A DNA stretch of 64,000 nucleotides from Streptomyces antnestii (GTDB lineage Bacteria > Actinomycetota > Actinomycetes > Streptomycetales > Streptomycetaceae). This document shows, in pieces, positions 32,612 through 41,613 of this stretch. The number at the start of each line of letters is the position of its first letter. Position 1 is the stretch's first letter. A program made the translations under genes and the position numbers. The notes beneath the pieces are model-generated. The model did not search any database, had not been told where the DNA came from, and saw only the letters and a list, made by a program, of their open reading frames with translations. The stretch lies in assembly GCF_004005495.1 (NCBI RefSeq), contig NZ_RZYA01000010.1, forward strand, positions 232,398 through 296,397. Reading direction: 5' to 3'.

Positions 32612-34123
32612 TCAGCCCTCGCTGACGCCCAACTTCTCGAGAATCAGTTCCTTGACGCGTGCCGCATCGGCCTGGCCGCGCGTCGCCTTCATGACGGCAC
32701 CGACCAGCGCGCCGACCGCCTGGACCTTGCCGCCGCGGATCTTGTCGGCGATGCCGGCGTTGCCCGCGATCGCGTCATCCACGGCAGTGGACAGCGCACC
32801 CTCGTCCGAGACGACCTTCAGGCCGCGCTTCTCGACGACCTCGTCCGGCGTGCCCTCGCCCGCGAGGACACCCTCGATGACCTGGCGCGCCAGCTTGTCG
32901 TTCAGGTCGCCGGCCGCGACGAGCGCCGCCACCCGGGCGACCTGCGCCGGGGTGATGGGCAGTTCGTCCAGGGCCTTGCCCGACTCGTTGGCGTGACGGG
33001 CGAGTTCGCCCATCCACCACTTGCGGGCCGAGCCGGCGTCCGCGCCGGCCTCGATCGTGGCGACGATCGGGTCGACCGCGCCCGCGTTGAGGATCGACTG
33101 CATGTCGTGCTCGCTGACGCCCCACTCCTCGCGGAGCCGGTTGCGGCGCACGCGCGGCATCTCGGGCAGCGTCGACCGAAGCTCCTCCACCCACGCGCGG
33201 GCGGGCGCCACGGGCACCAGGTCCGGCTCGGGGAAGTAGCGGTAGTCCTCGGCGTTGTCCTTGATGCGGCCCGCCGTGGTGGAGCCGTCCTCCTCGTGGA
33301 AGTGACGGGTCTCCTGCACGATCGTGCCGCCGGACGACAGGACGGCGGCGTGCCGCTGGATCTCGAAGCGGGCGGCGCGCTCGACGGAACGCAGCGAGTT
33401 GACGTTCTTCGTCTCGCTGCGGGTGCCGAACTCCTCGCGCCCGTGCGGGCGCAGCGACAGGTTCACGTCGCAGCGCATCTGGCCCTTGTCCATGCGGGCC
33501 TCGGACACGTCGAGCGCCCTGATGAGCTCGCGCAGCTCGGCGACGTACGCCTTCGCGACCTCGGGGGCACGCTCCCCGGCGCCCTCGATCGGCTTGGTGA
33601 CGATCTCGATGAGGGGGATGCCGGCGCGGTTGTAGTCGAGCAGGGAGTGCGAGGCGCCGTGGATACGGCCCGTCGCGCCACCGACGTGCAGCGACTTGCC
33701 GGTGTCCTCCTCCATGTGGGCGCGCTCGATCTCCACGCGGAAGACCTCGCCGTCCTCCAGCTGTACGTCGAGGTAGCCGTTGAAGGCGATGGGCTCGTCG
33801 TACTGGGAGGTCTGGAAGTTCTTCGGCATGTCCGGATAGAAGTAGTTCTTCCGGGCGAAGCGGCACCATTCGGCGATCTCGCAGTTGAGCGCGAGGCCGA
33901 TCTTGATGGCGGACTCGACGCCGATCGCGTTGACGACCGGGAGCGAGCCGGGCAGGCCGAGACAGGTGGGGCAGGTCTGCGAGTTGGGCTCGGCGCCCAG
34001 CTCGGTGGAGCACCCGCAGAACATCTTCGTCTTCGTACCCAGCTCGACATGGACCTCGAGGCCCATGACGGGGTCGTACGTCGCGAGTGCCGCGTCGTAC
34101 GACATCAGTTCAGTGACGGTCAC
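32612..34123 (-). CDS. gatB: aspartyl/glutamyl-tRNA(Asn/Gln) amidotransferase subunit B
   Basis: This 503-residue subunit of GatCAB phosphorylates mischarged Glu-tRNA(Gln) or Asp-tRNA(Asn) for amidation. The cradle domain carries the signature GLEVHVELGTKTKMFCGCS and the zinc-type cysteines CGCS…CPTCLGLPG. The C-terminal YqeY-like tail domain (about 400-503) binds tRNA. It is the last gene of the gatC-gatA-small gene-gatB operon. Actinomycetes need this route because they lack glutaminyl-tRNA synthetase. Confidence 0.97.
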   Translation of the reverse strand: MTVTELMSYDAALATYDPVMGLEVHVELGTKTKMFCGCSTELGAEPNSQTCPTCLGLPGSLPVVNAIGVESAIKIGLALNCEIAEWCRFARKNYFYPDMPKNFQTSQYDEPIAFNGYLDVQLEDGEVFRVEIERAHMEEDTGKSLHVGGATGRIHGASHSLLDYNRAGIPLIEIVTKPIEGAGERAPEVAKAYVAELRELIRALDVSEARMDKGQMRCDVNLSLRPHGREEFGTRSETKNVNSLRSVERAARFEIQRHAAVLSSGGTIVQETRHFHEEDGSTTAGRIKDNAEDYRYFPEPDLVPVAPARAWVEELRSTLPEMPRVRRNRLREEWGVSEHDMQSILNAGAVDPIVATIEAGADAGSARKWWMGELARHANESGKALDELPITPAQVARVAALVAAGDLNDKLARQVIEGVLAGEGTPDEVVEKRGLKVVSDEGALSTAVDDAIAGNAGIADKIRGGKVQAVGALVGAVMKATRGQADAARVKELILEKLGVSEG

Positions 34124-34139
34124 GGTGAGACTTTCCCTC

Positions 34140-34382
34140 TCAGCCCAGCAGGACGTCGTCGTCGCCCAGGCGCTTCAGCTCCCGGTAGAGGATCGCCAGG
34201 CCGGTAACGATGGCGGCGGCGGAGACCGCGGCGTCGATCAGCCGCAGCGTGTCGTGGTCGTTGCGGGCCAGCCTGGCCTGCTTCGCGACACTGATCGCGC
34301 CGAAAGCGGTGCTCGCCAGGGACACGTACACGCCGGTCTTCGACTTCTTGAAGTTCTTGGCCTTCTTTGCCATGGCACTCAC
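34140..34382 (-). CDS. small conserved protein between gatA and gatB
   Basis: It has 80 residues from GTG 34382, whose GTGA overlaps the gatA stop; AGGAGG lies 10 bases upstream. ATG 34373, giving MAKKAKNFKKSKTG, is the alternative. The start is strongly basic. A hydrophobic segment (about 15-30) and a second (about 50-65) follow, then LYRELKRLGDDDVLLG. The same gene order, with a small gene at this place, is what I recall from S. coelicolor (SCO5500). Tight coupling to gatA implies co-expression, but not necessarily a role in tRNA amidation. Function unknown. Confidence 0.78.
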   Translation of the reverse strand: MSAMAKKAKNFKKSKTGVYVSLASTAFGAISVAKQARLARNDHDTLRLIDAAVSAAAIVTGLAILYRELKRLGDDDVLLG

Positions 34383-35878
34383 AGCGACGGAGCCTCCTCG
34401 AGCAGCGGGTGACCCCACTTTTCCACGAAGGCGGCCTCGACGGCGGCGCCGACCTTGTAAAGGCGGTCGTCCTTCATGGCGGGGGCGATGATCTGCAGCC
34501 CGACGGGCAGGCCGTCCTCCGGCGCGAGGCCGCACGGCAGCGACATGGCGGCGTTGCCCGCCATGTTGGTCGGGATCGTGCACACGTCGGCCAGGTACAT
34601 CGCCATCGGGTCGTCGGCGCGCTCGCCGATCGGGAAGGCGGTGGTGGGCGTCGTCGGCGAGACGATGACGTCGACCTGCTCGAAGGCCCGCTCGAACTCC
34701 TGGGTGATCAGGGTGCGGACCTTCTGGGCGCTGCCGTAGTACGCGTCGTAGTAGCCGGAGCTGAGCGCGTACGTGCCGAGGATGATGCGGCGCTTGACCT
34801 CGTCGCCGAAGCCGGCCTCACGGGTGAGGGCGGTGACGTCCTCGGCGGACTTCGTGCCGTCGTCGCCGACCCGCAGGCCGTAGCGCATGGCGTCGAAGCG
34901 GGCCAGGTTCGAGGAGCACTCGGACGGCGCGATCAGGTAGTACGCCGACAGGGCCAGGTCGAAGGTCGGGCAGTCCAGCTCGACGATCTCGGCGCCGAGC
35001 GACTTGAGCAGCTCGACCGACTCGTTGAACCGCTGGACGACGCCGGCCTGGTAGCCCTCGCCCGCGAACTGCTTGACGACGCCGACGCGCATGCCCTGGA
35101 CCGAGCCGTTACGGGCAGCCTCGACGACCGGCGGGACCGGGGCGTCGATGGACGTCGAGTCGAGCGGGTCGTGCCCGGCGATGACCTCGTGCAGGAGCGC
35201 CGCGTCCAGGACCGTACGGGCGCAGGGCCCGCCCTGGTCGAGGGAGGACGAGAACGCCACCATGCCGTAGCGGGAGACGCCGCCGTAGGTCGGCTTGACG
35301 CCGACGGTGCCGGTGACGGCGGCGGGCTGGCGGATGGAACCGCCGGTGTCCGTGCCGATGGCGAGCGGGGCCTCGTAGGCGGCGAGGGCCGCGGAGGAAC
35401 CGCCGCCGGAGCCGCCGGGGATGCGGGTGACGTCCCACGGGTTGCCGGTCGGGCCGTACGCGCTGTTCTCCGTCGACGACCCCATGGCGAACTCGTCCAT
35501 GTTGGTCTTGCCGAGGACGACGACGTCGGCGGCCTTGAGCTTCTTGACCAGCGTCGCGTCGTACGGCGGGATCCAGCCTTCGAGGATCTTCGAGCCGACG
35601 GTGGTCGGCACGCCCTCGGTGGTGAAGATGTCCTTCAGGGCGAGCGGTACGCCGGCCAGCGGGCCGAGCTTCTCGCCCGCGGCGCGCTTGGCGTCGACGG
35701 CGCGGGCCTGCGTGAGGGCGCCCTCACGGTCGACGTGCAGGAAGGCGTGCACCTTCTCGTCGACGGCCTCGATCCGGGCCAGGTGGGCCTCGGTGACCTC
35801 GACGGCCGTGAGCTCGCCGGCGGCGATCTTCGAGGCGATCTCGGCGGCGGTGAGCTTGATGATGTTGCTGTCCGTCAT
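34379..35878 (-). CDS. gatA: aspartyl/glutamyl-tRNA(Asn/Gln) amidotransferase subunit A
   Basis: This is the 499-residue glutaminase/amidase subunit that frees ammonia from glutamine and channels it to GatB. The amidase-signature triad is present: Lys in PLALKDIF, cis-Ser in GGSGGGSSAALAA and the nucleophilic Ser in GTDTGGSIRQPA. It follows gatC by 5 bases and overlaps the next gene by 4 bases. Confidence 0.97.
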   Translation of the reverse strand: MTDSNIIKLTAAEIASKIAAGELTAVEVTEAHLARIEAVDEKVHAFLHVDREGALTQARAVDAKRAAGEKLGPLAGVPLALKDIFTTEGVPTTVGSKILEGWIPPYDATLVKKLKAADVVVLGKTNMDEFAMGSSTENSAYGPTGNPWDVTRIPGGSGGGSSAALAAYEAPLAIGTDTGGSIRQPAAVTGTVGVKPTYGGVSRYGMVAFSSSLDQGGPCARTVLDAALLHEVIAGHDPLDSTSIDAPVPPVVEAARNGSVQGMRVGVVKQFAGEGYQAGVVQRFNESVELLKSLGAEIVELDCPTFDLALSAYYLIAPSECSSNLARFDAMRYGLRVGDDGTKSAEDVTALTREAGFGDEVKRRIILGTYALSSGYYDAYYGSAQKVRTLITQEFERAFEQVDVIVSPTTPTTAFPIGERADDPMAMYLADVCTIPTNMAGNAAMSLPCGLAPEDGLPVGLQIIAPAMKDDRLYKVGAAVEAAFVEKWGHPLLEEAPSL

Positions 35879-35883
35879 GGTGG

Positions 35884-36180
35884 TTAGTCCTCCCCCAGGA
35901 TCTGCGGCACCTTGAAACGCTGCTGCTCCTGGGCTGGGGCGCCGGAGAGCGCCTGCTCGGGGGTGAGCGACGGACGGACCTCGTCCGCCCGCATGACGTT
36001 CGTCAGCGGAAGCGGGTGGGAGGTCGGCGGTACGTCTTGGTCGGCGACCTCCGAGACGCGGGCGACCGCGCCGATGATGTCGTCGAGCTGTCCGGCGAAG
36101 TGGTCGAGCTCTTCGTCCTTCAGCTCCAGACGCGCCAGCCGTGCGAGGTGTGCGACCTCCTCGCGCGTGATGCCAGGCAT
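35884..36180 (-). CDS. gatC: aspartyl/glutamyl-tRNA(Asn/Gln) amidotransferase subunit C
   Basis: This 98-residue subunit wraps around the GatA-GatB interface. It has the typical start MPGITREEVAHLARLARLEL and the Pro-rich middle (VPPTSHPLPLTNVMRADEV). ATG 36180 is the natural start; the frame is open upstream but without coding character. Confidence 0.96.
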   Translation of the reverse strand: MPGITREEVAHLARLARLELKDEELDHFAGQLDDIIGAVARVSEVADQDVPPTSHPLPLTNVMRADEVRPSLTPEQALSGAPAQEQQRFKVPQILGED

Positions 36181-36394
36181 GCAGCGATCCTCTGGGGTGA
36201 GTGAGTGTGGTTCGGGCCGGGGCCAGTCGTCTTCTTCCCGTCGTCCGCCCGGAGGGCGGGTCGTGCGCCGTCTGGTGCGTGCGATCGCAAGGCGCCGGAG
36301 CGTCCTCGTGGCGGAGCCACGTGGACGATTCGGCAACGCGGCGAGCGTGCGTGCCGGGCGTCGCACGACAGACAGGAAGGGACGACTGGCCCCA

Positions 36395-36425
36395 ATCCTA
36401 TGGGGCACGGTGGCGTGCCTGTTAA
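36395..36425 (-). promoter_or_regulatory. candidate promoter of the gat operon
   Basis: On the minus strand, TTAACA (36425-36420) and TAGGAT (36400-36395) are 19 bases apart. The -10 is the Streptomyces consensus. It lies about 215 bases before gatC. The rest of 36181-36475 holds small hairpins but no gene. Confidence 0.5.
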
Positions 36426-36475
36426 ACGGTTTCCCCTTCGGAGGTCCGTGATGCCCCCGGTCACCCCTGCACGGC

Positions 36476-39115
36476 TCAGTTGACCGCCTGTCCCGACGAC
36501 TGGTCCTCGGCCTCGGCCGCCAGGACCGAGGGGCGCTGCCAGCCGCGGGAACCGCGTGCCCGCAGCCAGGCCGTGGTCTCGTCCGGCGGCATCGCGGCGG
36601 CGACCAGCCAGCCCTGCACCGCGTCGCACCCGAGGTCGCGCAGGCGTTCCCATGTCTCGTCGTCCTCGACTCCCTCGGCGACCACGAGGAGGCCGAGCGA
36701 GTGGGCCAGGTCGATGGTGCAGCGGACGATCTCCGCGTCCTCGTTGTCCACGGCGAGGCGGGCCACGAACGAGCGGTCGATCTTCAGCTCGCTGACCGGG
36801 AGCCGGCGCAGATGGACCAGGGACGAGTAGCCGGTGCCGAAGTCGTCGAGGGACATCTTCACGCCGTGCCCGGTGAGGCCGGCGAGGGTGTCGGCGGCGC
36901 GCTGGGGGTCTTCGAGCAGTACGTGCTCGGTTATCTCCAGCTGCAGGGCGCCGGGCGGGACACCGTGCCGGGCGAGCCGCGCGGCGACCGCGCCGGCGAA
37001 TCCGGGGGTGTGCACGTCACGCGGCGACACGTTGACCGCGACCGGTACGCGCAGGCCCTGGGCCCGCCAGCGCGCGACCTGCGCGAGCGCCGTCTCCAGG
37101 ACGTACTCGGTCAGATGGGGCATGAGTCCGGACGACTCGGCGATGGCGATGAACTCGTCCGGCGGGACCTTCCCCCGCTCGGGGTGCACCCAGCGCACCA
37201 GCGCCTCCAGGCCGGCGACCTGTCCGTCGAAGCGGACCTTCGGCTGGTAGTGCAGCTCCACGTCGCCCGCGTCGAGCGCGCGCCGCAGATCACCGAGGAG
37301 GCCGAGGCGGTCCGGGGTGTTGGAGTCCCGCTTCGACTCGTACACCTCGACGCCCGTACGGTCCCGCTTCGCCTGGTACATGGCGACGTCCGCGCGGCGC
37401 AGCAACCCTTCGGCGTCGAGCGCGTGGTCGGGGAAGACGGCGAGCCCGGCGCTGGCCTCCAGGACGAGGGTGAGTCCGTCCAGGTCGAGCGGGGAGCCGA
37501 GCGCGGCGACCAGCATCCGGGCCACCCGGGTGGCGGACGTCGTGGAGTCGGCGACGGGCAGCAGGACGGCGAACTCGTCACCGCCGAGGCGGGCGGCCTC
37601 CGCGCCGCGCGGCAGGGCGAGCCGGAGCCGGTCGGCGATCTGGAGCAGGAGCCGGTCGCCGGCGAGGTGACCGAGGGTGTCGTTGACCGACCGGAAGCGG
37701 TCCAGGTCGATCAAAATGAGGGCGCTGCGGGCGCCGATCCGCTCGGCGTCGTCGAGCGCGGACCAGGTCCGCTCCAGGAGCCACTGCCGGTTGGGCAGGC
37801 CGGTGAGCGGGTCACGCAGCTGCTCCTCGGCGCGGGCGCGGGCGATCCACAGCGTGGAGTCGAGCGCGATGAGCGGGACGGCGAACAGCGGCAGCAGCAC
37901 GGGCAGCGCGACCGCGACGACGCAGATCAGCGGGGCGATGCCGAGCAGCGCGACGCCGACGAGGCCCTGCCGGACGAGGGCGGTGCGGGCGACGGTGGGC
38001 AGCCCGGGGGTGCGCGGCGCGTGGACGTACCAGAGCAGCATGCGGGTGACCGCGAGGTAGACGGCCGCGACGAGCGCCACCTCGGGGGCGTCGAAGACCG
38101 TCCAGGTCTCCGGCCTCCATGGGGCTTCCACGGACGGGACCTCGCCGAACGCGGCGAGCACGAGGGCGCCCGCGCCGATGCCGATGATGTCGACGGAGCC
38201 GTGCAGGACGCCCTGGCGCCAGCGGTGCCGGCGGGCGATGCCGACGAGGACGACGACGGTGAGGCTGACCATGCCGGCGGGGACCCAGCCGTAGAGCAGC
38301 AGGACCGCGAGCGTTAAGGCCGCGCCCGAGCCCGTGCCGCCCCACCAGCGGTCGCGGCCGAGCGCGACGAGGTGGCCGACGATGACGCCGGTCAGGACGG
38401 CGAGGGACCAGCCGACGGCGGCGGACGGAAAGAGCGCGTGGTCGCCCAGGAAGGCGCGGTAGAAGCCGGTGCCGAGCGTGATGCAGGCGAGGGAGACGAT
38501 CGCGAGGGGCAGCAGGGGCAGCGCGCCGAGCCAGGAACGGTCCCGGCCGTCGCCGCTCTCGCCGAAGGCCCCGTACGCGCCGCGTCCTGACGCGCGGTGC
38601 GGCCAGCCGCCGGTGTTCGCCGCGTCGGTGCCCGTCCAGCCGGACCGGCCGTCAGCGACGGCCCCGGTCCAGCCGGTACCGCCGCTCACCGCCGCTCCGG
38701 AGGAGGCGCCGTACGCGCCCGCCGTGCCGGAGCCGGGGACGCCGTAGGCGCCGATCCCGGCTCCGCCGTTCGTACCCGACTCGGGCCAGCCCGGGGCGGG
38801 CGCACCGGATCCGGGGGCGGCGCCGGAGCCGGCCGCGCTCCGCGGCCGGCCGCTCGCGCCCGAAGCACAGGAGTCCGTGCCGTCGGCGCGTGCCGCGCCG
38901 CCGATCCCGAGAACCCCGCGCCACCAGCCGCGCCGGTACGCCGGTCCGCCGTGCCCGGCGCCTCCCGGGCCGTCGTCCGTGGGGTGTTCGTCCCGGGCGG
39001 ACCCTTCCGTGCCCGGCACGGCGTGCGCGGCGGACGCCGTGCTTCCCGTGCCTCGCCACGCGCGCCAGCGCGTGCGCAGCCGTGAGTCCGGAGCGGCGCT
39101 CTCGGTCGGTTCCAT
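36476..39115 (-). CDS. rmdB: membrane GGDEF-EAL c-di-GMP phosphodiesterase, RmdB-like, with a TTA codon
   Basis: The protein has 879 residues from ATG 39115 (MEPTESAAPDSRL, with a GAGAGGGA site upstream). The first 190 residues are Gly/Ala/Ser/Thr-rich and disordered. Eight or so helices follow (about 200-440), then GGDEF (intact at 511-515) and EAL (EALVRW at 637-642; DDFGTGYSSL and the EITE motif present). Both active sites look complete; S. coelicolor RmdB, which from memory occupies this place beside ligA (SCO5495), is a phosphodiesterase affecting development. Codon 267 (38315-38317) is TTA, read by the bldA tRNA, so full synthesis may depend on developmental stage. Confidence 0.88.
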   Translation of the reverse strand: MEPTESAAPDSRLRTRWRAWRGTGSTASAAHAVPGTEGSARDEHPTDDGPGGAGHGGPAYRRGWWRGVLGIGGAARADGTDSCASGASGRPRSAAGSGAAPGSGAPAPGWPESGTNGGAGIGAYGVPGSGTAGAYGASSGAAVSGGTGWTGAVADGRSGWTGTDAANTGGWPHRASGRGAYGAFGESGDGRDRSWLGALPLLPLAIVSLACITLGTGFYRAFLGDHALFPSAAVGWSLAVLTGVIVGHLVALGRDRWWGGTGSGAALTLAVLLLYGWVPAGMVSLTVVVLVGIARRHRWRQGVLHGSVDIIGIGAGALVLAAFGEVPSVEAPWRPETWTVFDAPEVALVAAVYLAVTRMLLWYVHAPRTPGLPTVARTALVRQGLVGVALLGIAPLICVVAVALPVLLPLFAVPLIALDSTLWIARARAEEQLRDPLTGLPNRQWLLERTWSALDDAERIGARSALILIDLDRFRSVNDTLGHLAGDRLLLQIADRLRLALPRGAEAARLGGDEFAVLLPVADSTTSATRVARMLVAALGSPLDLDGLTLVLEASAGLAVFPDHALDAEGLLRRADVAMYQAKRDRTGVEVYESKRDSNTPDRLGLLGDLRRALDAGDVELHYQPKVRFDGQVAGLEALVRWVHPERGKVPPDEFIAIAESSGLMPHLTEYVLETALAQVARWRAQGLRVPVAVNVSPRDVHTPGFAGAVAARLARHGVPPGALQLEITEHVLLEDPQRAADTLAGLTGHGVKMSLDDFGTGYSSLVHLRRLPVSELKIDRSFVARLAVDNEDAEIVRCTIDLAHSLGLLVVAEGVEDDETWERLRDLGCDAVQGWLVAAAMPPDETTAWLRARGSRGWQRPSVLAAEAEDQSSGQAVN

Positions 39116-39329
39116 TCCCGTCCCTCTCACAGCCGGCGGTGCCCACGCCACGCGATCCGATGCGGACGATTTCCGTCAGCCGTACCGCGTCCTCGTTCCG
39201 TACCCCGGGCCCGTCATGGGCAGGGGGTGCCCCATCCGCAGCCGGGCACGGCAGGGCGCACCCCACAACAGTAGGCCGCACAAGGCTTCCAGGGGCAGCG
39301 GTCGGCGACGGTTGCCCGAATGCGCCCCA

Positions 39330-39367
39330 GCCACCCGTATGCATCTGGTATGCGCCGAACGGGTGGC
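39330..39367 (-). terminator. stem-loop after ligA
   Basis: Nine-base arms GCCACCCGT (39330-39338) and ACGGGTGGC (39359-39367) pair perfectly around a 20-base loop, 10 bases past the ligA stop. It should separate ligA from the rmdB promoter region. Confidence 0.75.
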
Positions 39368-39376
39368 CTTCAACCG

Positions 39377-41572
39377 CTACTCCTCGGTCGGAAGAGCGGC
39401 GTCCGCGGCGGCTTCCGGCCCCTGTTCGAGCAGGACAGCGAACCCGTCCTCGTTCAGAACGGGGACTTTCAGCTGCATCGCCTTGTCGTATTTCGATCCC
39501 GGATTGTCACCTACTACGACGAAAGAGGTCTTCTTCGAGACCGAACCCGTCACCTTGGCGCCTCTGCTCTGCAGGGCCTCCTTCGCGCCGTCACGGGTGT
39601 GGTGCTCGAGGGTGCCGGTGACGACGACCGTGAGGCCTTCGAGCGGGCGCGGCCCCTGCTCCTCACCCGCGCCCTCTTCCTCCATGCGGACCCCGGCGGC
39701 CCGCCACTTGCGCAGGATCTCCCGGTGCCAGTCCTCCGCGAACCACTGCTTGAGCGAGGCGGCGATGATCGGCCCGACGCCGTCGGTGGCGGCGAGCTCC
39801 TCCTCGGTGGCCTGCTCGATGCGGTCGACTGAGCGGAACTCGCGGGCCAGCGCCTCGGCGGCGACGGGGCCCACGTGCCGGATGGACAGTCCGGTGATGA
39901 CCCGGGCGAGCGGCCGGTCCTTGGCCGCCGCGATGTTCTCCAGCATCGACAGCGCGTTCTTACGGGGCTCGCCCTGCTGGTTGGCGAAGACCGTGGCGAT
40001 CTTCTCCTCGCCGGTCTTGGGGTCCCGCTTGGGCAGGCCGCTGTCCTGGTCGAGGACGTACGCCCTGATGGGCAGGAGCTGCTCGATGGTCAGGTCGAAC
40101 AGGTCGCCCTCGTCGGCGAGCACCGGCTCGCTCGGCTCCAGGGGCTTGGTGAGGGCGGCGGCCGCGACGTAGCCGAAGTTCTCGATGTCGAGGGACTTGC
40201 GGCCCGCGAGGTAGAAGAGGCGCTCGCGCAACTGGGCAGGGCAGGAGCGGGCGTTCGGGCAGCGGAGGTCGATGTCGCCCTCCTTCATGGCCCGCAGGGG
40301 TGTGCCGCATTCGGGGCACTCGGCGGGCATCACGAACTCCCGCTCGGTGCCGTCGCGCAGGTCCGCGACGGGGCCGAGGATCTCCGGGATGACGTCGCCG
40401 GCCTTGCGCAGGACGACGGTGTCCCCGATGAGGACGCCCTTCTTCTTGACGACTTCCTGGTTGTGCAGGGTCGCGAACTCGACTTCGGAGCCGGCCACGG
40501 TGACCGGCTCGACCTGCGCGTACGGCGTGACGCGGCCGGTGCGGCCGACGCCCACCCGGATGTTGACCAGCTTGGTGTTGACCTCTTCCGGCGGGTACTT
40601 CCAGGCGATGGCCCAGCGCGGCGCGCGCGACGTGGAGCCGAGGCGGCCCTGCAGCGGGATCTCGTCGAGCTTGACGACGGTGCCGTCGATCTCGTGCTCC
40701 ACGGAGTGCCGGTTCTCCCCGTAGTACGCGATGAACTCCCGTACGCCGTCGAGGTCGTCGACCACCCTGTTGTGCCGCGCGGTCGGCAGGCCCCATTCGC
40801 TGAGCAACTCGTAGGCCTGGGAGAGGCGGTCGATGTCGAAGCCTTCGCGGGCGCCGATGCCGTGCACGACCATGTGGAGCGGGCGGGTCGCGGTGACGCG
40901 GGGGTCCTTCTGGCGGAGCGAACCCGCCGCCGCGTTGCGCGGGTTGGCGAAGGGCTTGTCGCCGGCCTCGACCAGGCGTGCGTTCAGCTCCTCGAAGGCT
41001 TCCATGGGGAAGAAGACCTCGCCGCGGATCTCCACGAGTGCGGGGATGCGGTCGCCCTTGAGGCGGTGCGGGATCTCGGCGATCGTGCGCACGTTCGGCG
41101 TGATGTCCTCGCCGGTGCGGCCGTCGCCGCGCGTCGCGGCGCCCGTGAGCCTGCCGTCCTCGTACGTGAGGTTGACCGCGAGTCCGTCGACCTTGAGCTC
41201 GCACAGGAAGTGGTAGTCGGACGTGCCGACGTCCTTGGCGACGCGGTCGGCCCAGGCGGCCAACTCGGCGTCGTCGAAGGCGTTGTCGAGGGAGAGCATG
41301 CGCTCGCGGTGCTCGACCGAGGTGAATTCGGTCTCATAGGCGCCCGCGACCTTCTGGGTCGGCGAGTCGGGTGTGCGCAGCTCGGGGTACTGCTCCTCCA
41401 GCGCCTCCAGGGAGCGCAGGAGCGTGTCGAACTCGCCGTCGCTGACGACCGGCTGGTCGCTCACGTAGTACCTGAAGCGGTGCTCCTCGATCTGCTCGGC
41501 GAGCTGCGCGTGCTGCTCCCGTGCCGTCGCGGGCACCTGTGCGGGCTGTGCGTGCTGCTGTTCGCCGGCCAC
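39377..41572 (-). CDS. ligA: NAD+-dependent DNA ligase
   Basis: This 731-residue essential enzyme seals nicks in replication and repair. I start at GTG 41572 (VAGEQQHAQPAQ), with GGAGG 8 bases upstream; the frame is open further but without coding character. In order: domain Ia (Tyr pair in FRYYVSDQPVVSD), the adenylated Lys in CELKVDGLAVNL, an OB fold, a Cys4 zinc finger (CPECGTPL…CPNARSCPAQ), helix-hairpin-helix repeats and a C-terminal BRCT domain (GLTVVVTGTLEHHTRDGAKE). The length is normal. Confidence 0.97.
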   Translation of the reverse strand: MAGEQQHAQPAQVPATAREQHAQLAEQIEEHRFRYYVSDQPVVSDGEFDTLLRSLEALEEQYPELRTPDSPTQKVAGAYETEFTSVEHRERMLSLDNAFDDAELAAWADRVAKDVGTSDYHFLCELKVDGLAVNLTYEDGRLTGAATRGDGRTGEDITPNVRTIAEIPHRLKGDRIPALVEIRGEVFFPMEAFEELNARLVEAGDKPFANPRNAAAGSLRQKDPRVTATRPLHMVVHGIGAREGFDIDRLSQAYELLSEWGLPTARHNRVVDDLDGVREFIAYYGENRHSVEHEIDGTVVKLDEIPLQGRLGSTSRAPRWAIAWKYPPEEVNTKLVNIRVGVGRTGRVTPYAQVEPVTVAGSEVEFATLHNQEVVKKKGVLIGDTVVLRKAGDVIPEILGPVADLRDGTEREFVMPAECPECGTPLRAMKEGDIDLRCPNARSCPAQLRERLFYLAGRKSLDIENFGYVAAAALTKPLEPSEPVLADEGDLFDLTIEQLLPIRAYVLDQDSGLPKRDPKTGEEKIATVFANQQGEPRKNALSMLENIAAAKDRPLARVITGLSIRHVGPVAAEALAREFRSVDRIEQATEEELAATDGVGPIIAASLKQWFAEDWHREILRKWRAAGVRMEEEGAGEEQGPRPLEGLTVVVTGTLEHHTRDGAKEALQSRGAKVTGSVSKKTSFVVVGDNPGSKYDKAMQLKVPVLNEDGFAVLLEQGPEAAADAALPTEE

Positions 41573-41613
41573 CGTCTCGTCCTCCCGTTCGTCCCTGTGC
41601 GGTCCCCTGCCCG

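Noticed and set aside
36181..36475. Looked for a small gene or RNA between the c-di-GMP enzyme gene and gatC
   Set aside because: Only short hairpins and a candidate promoter are seen; frames there lack codon bias and conserved residues.
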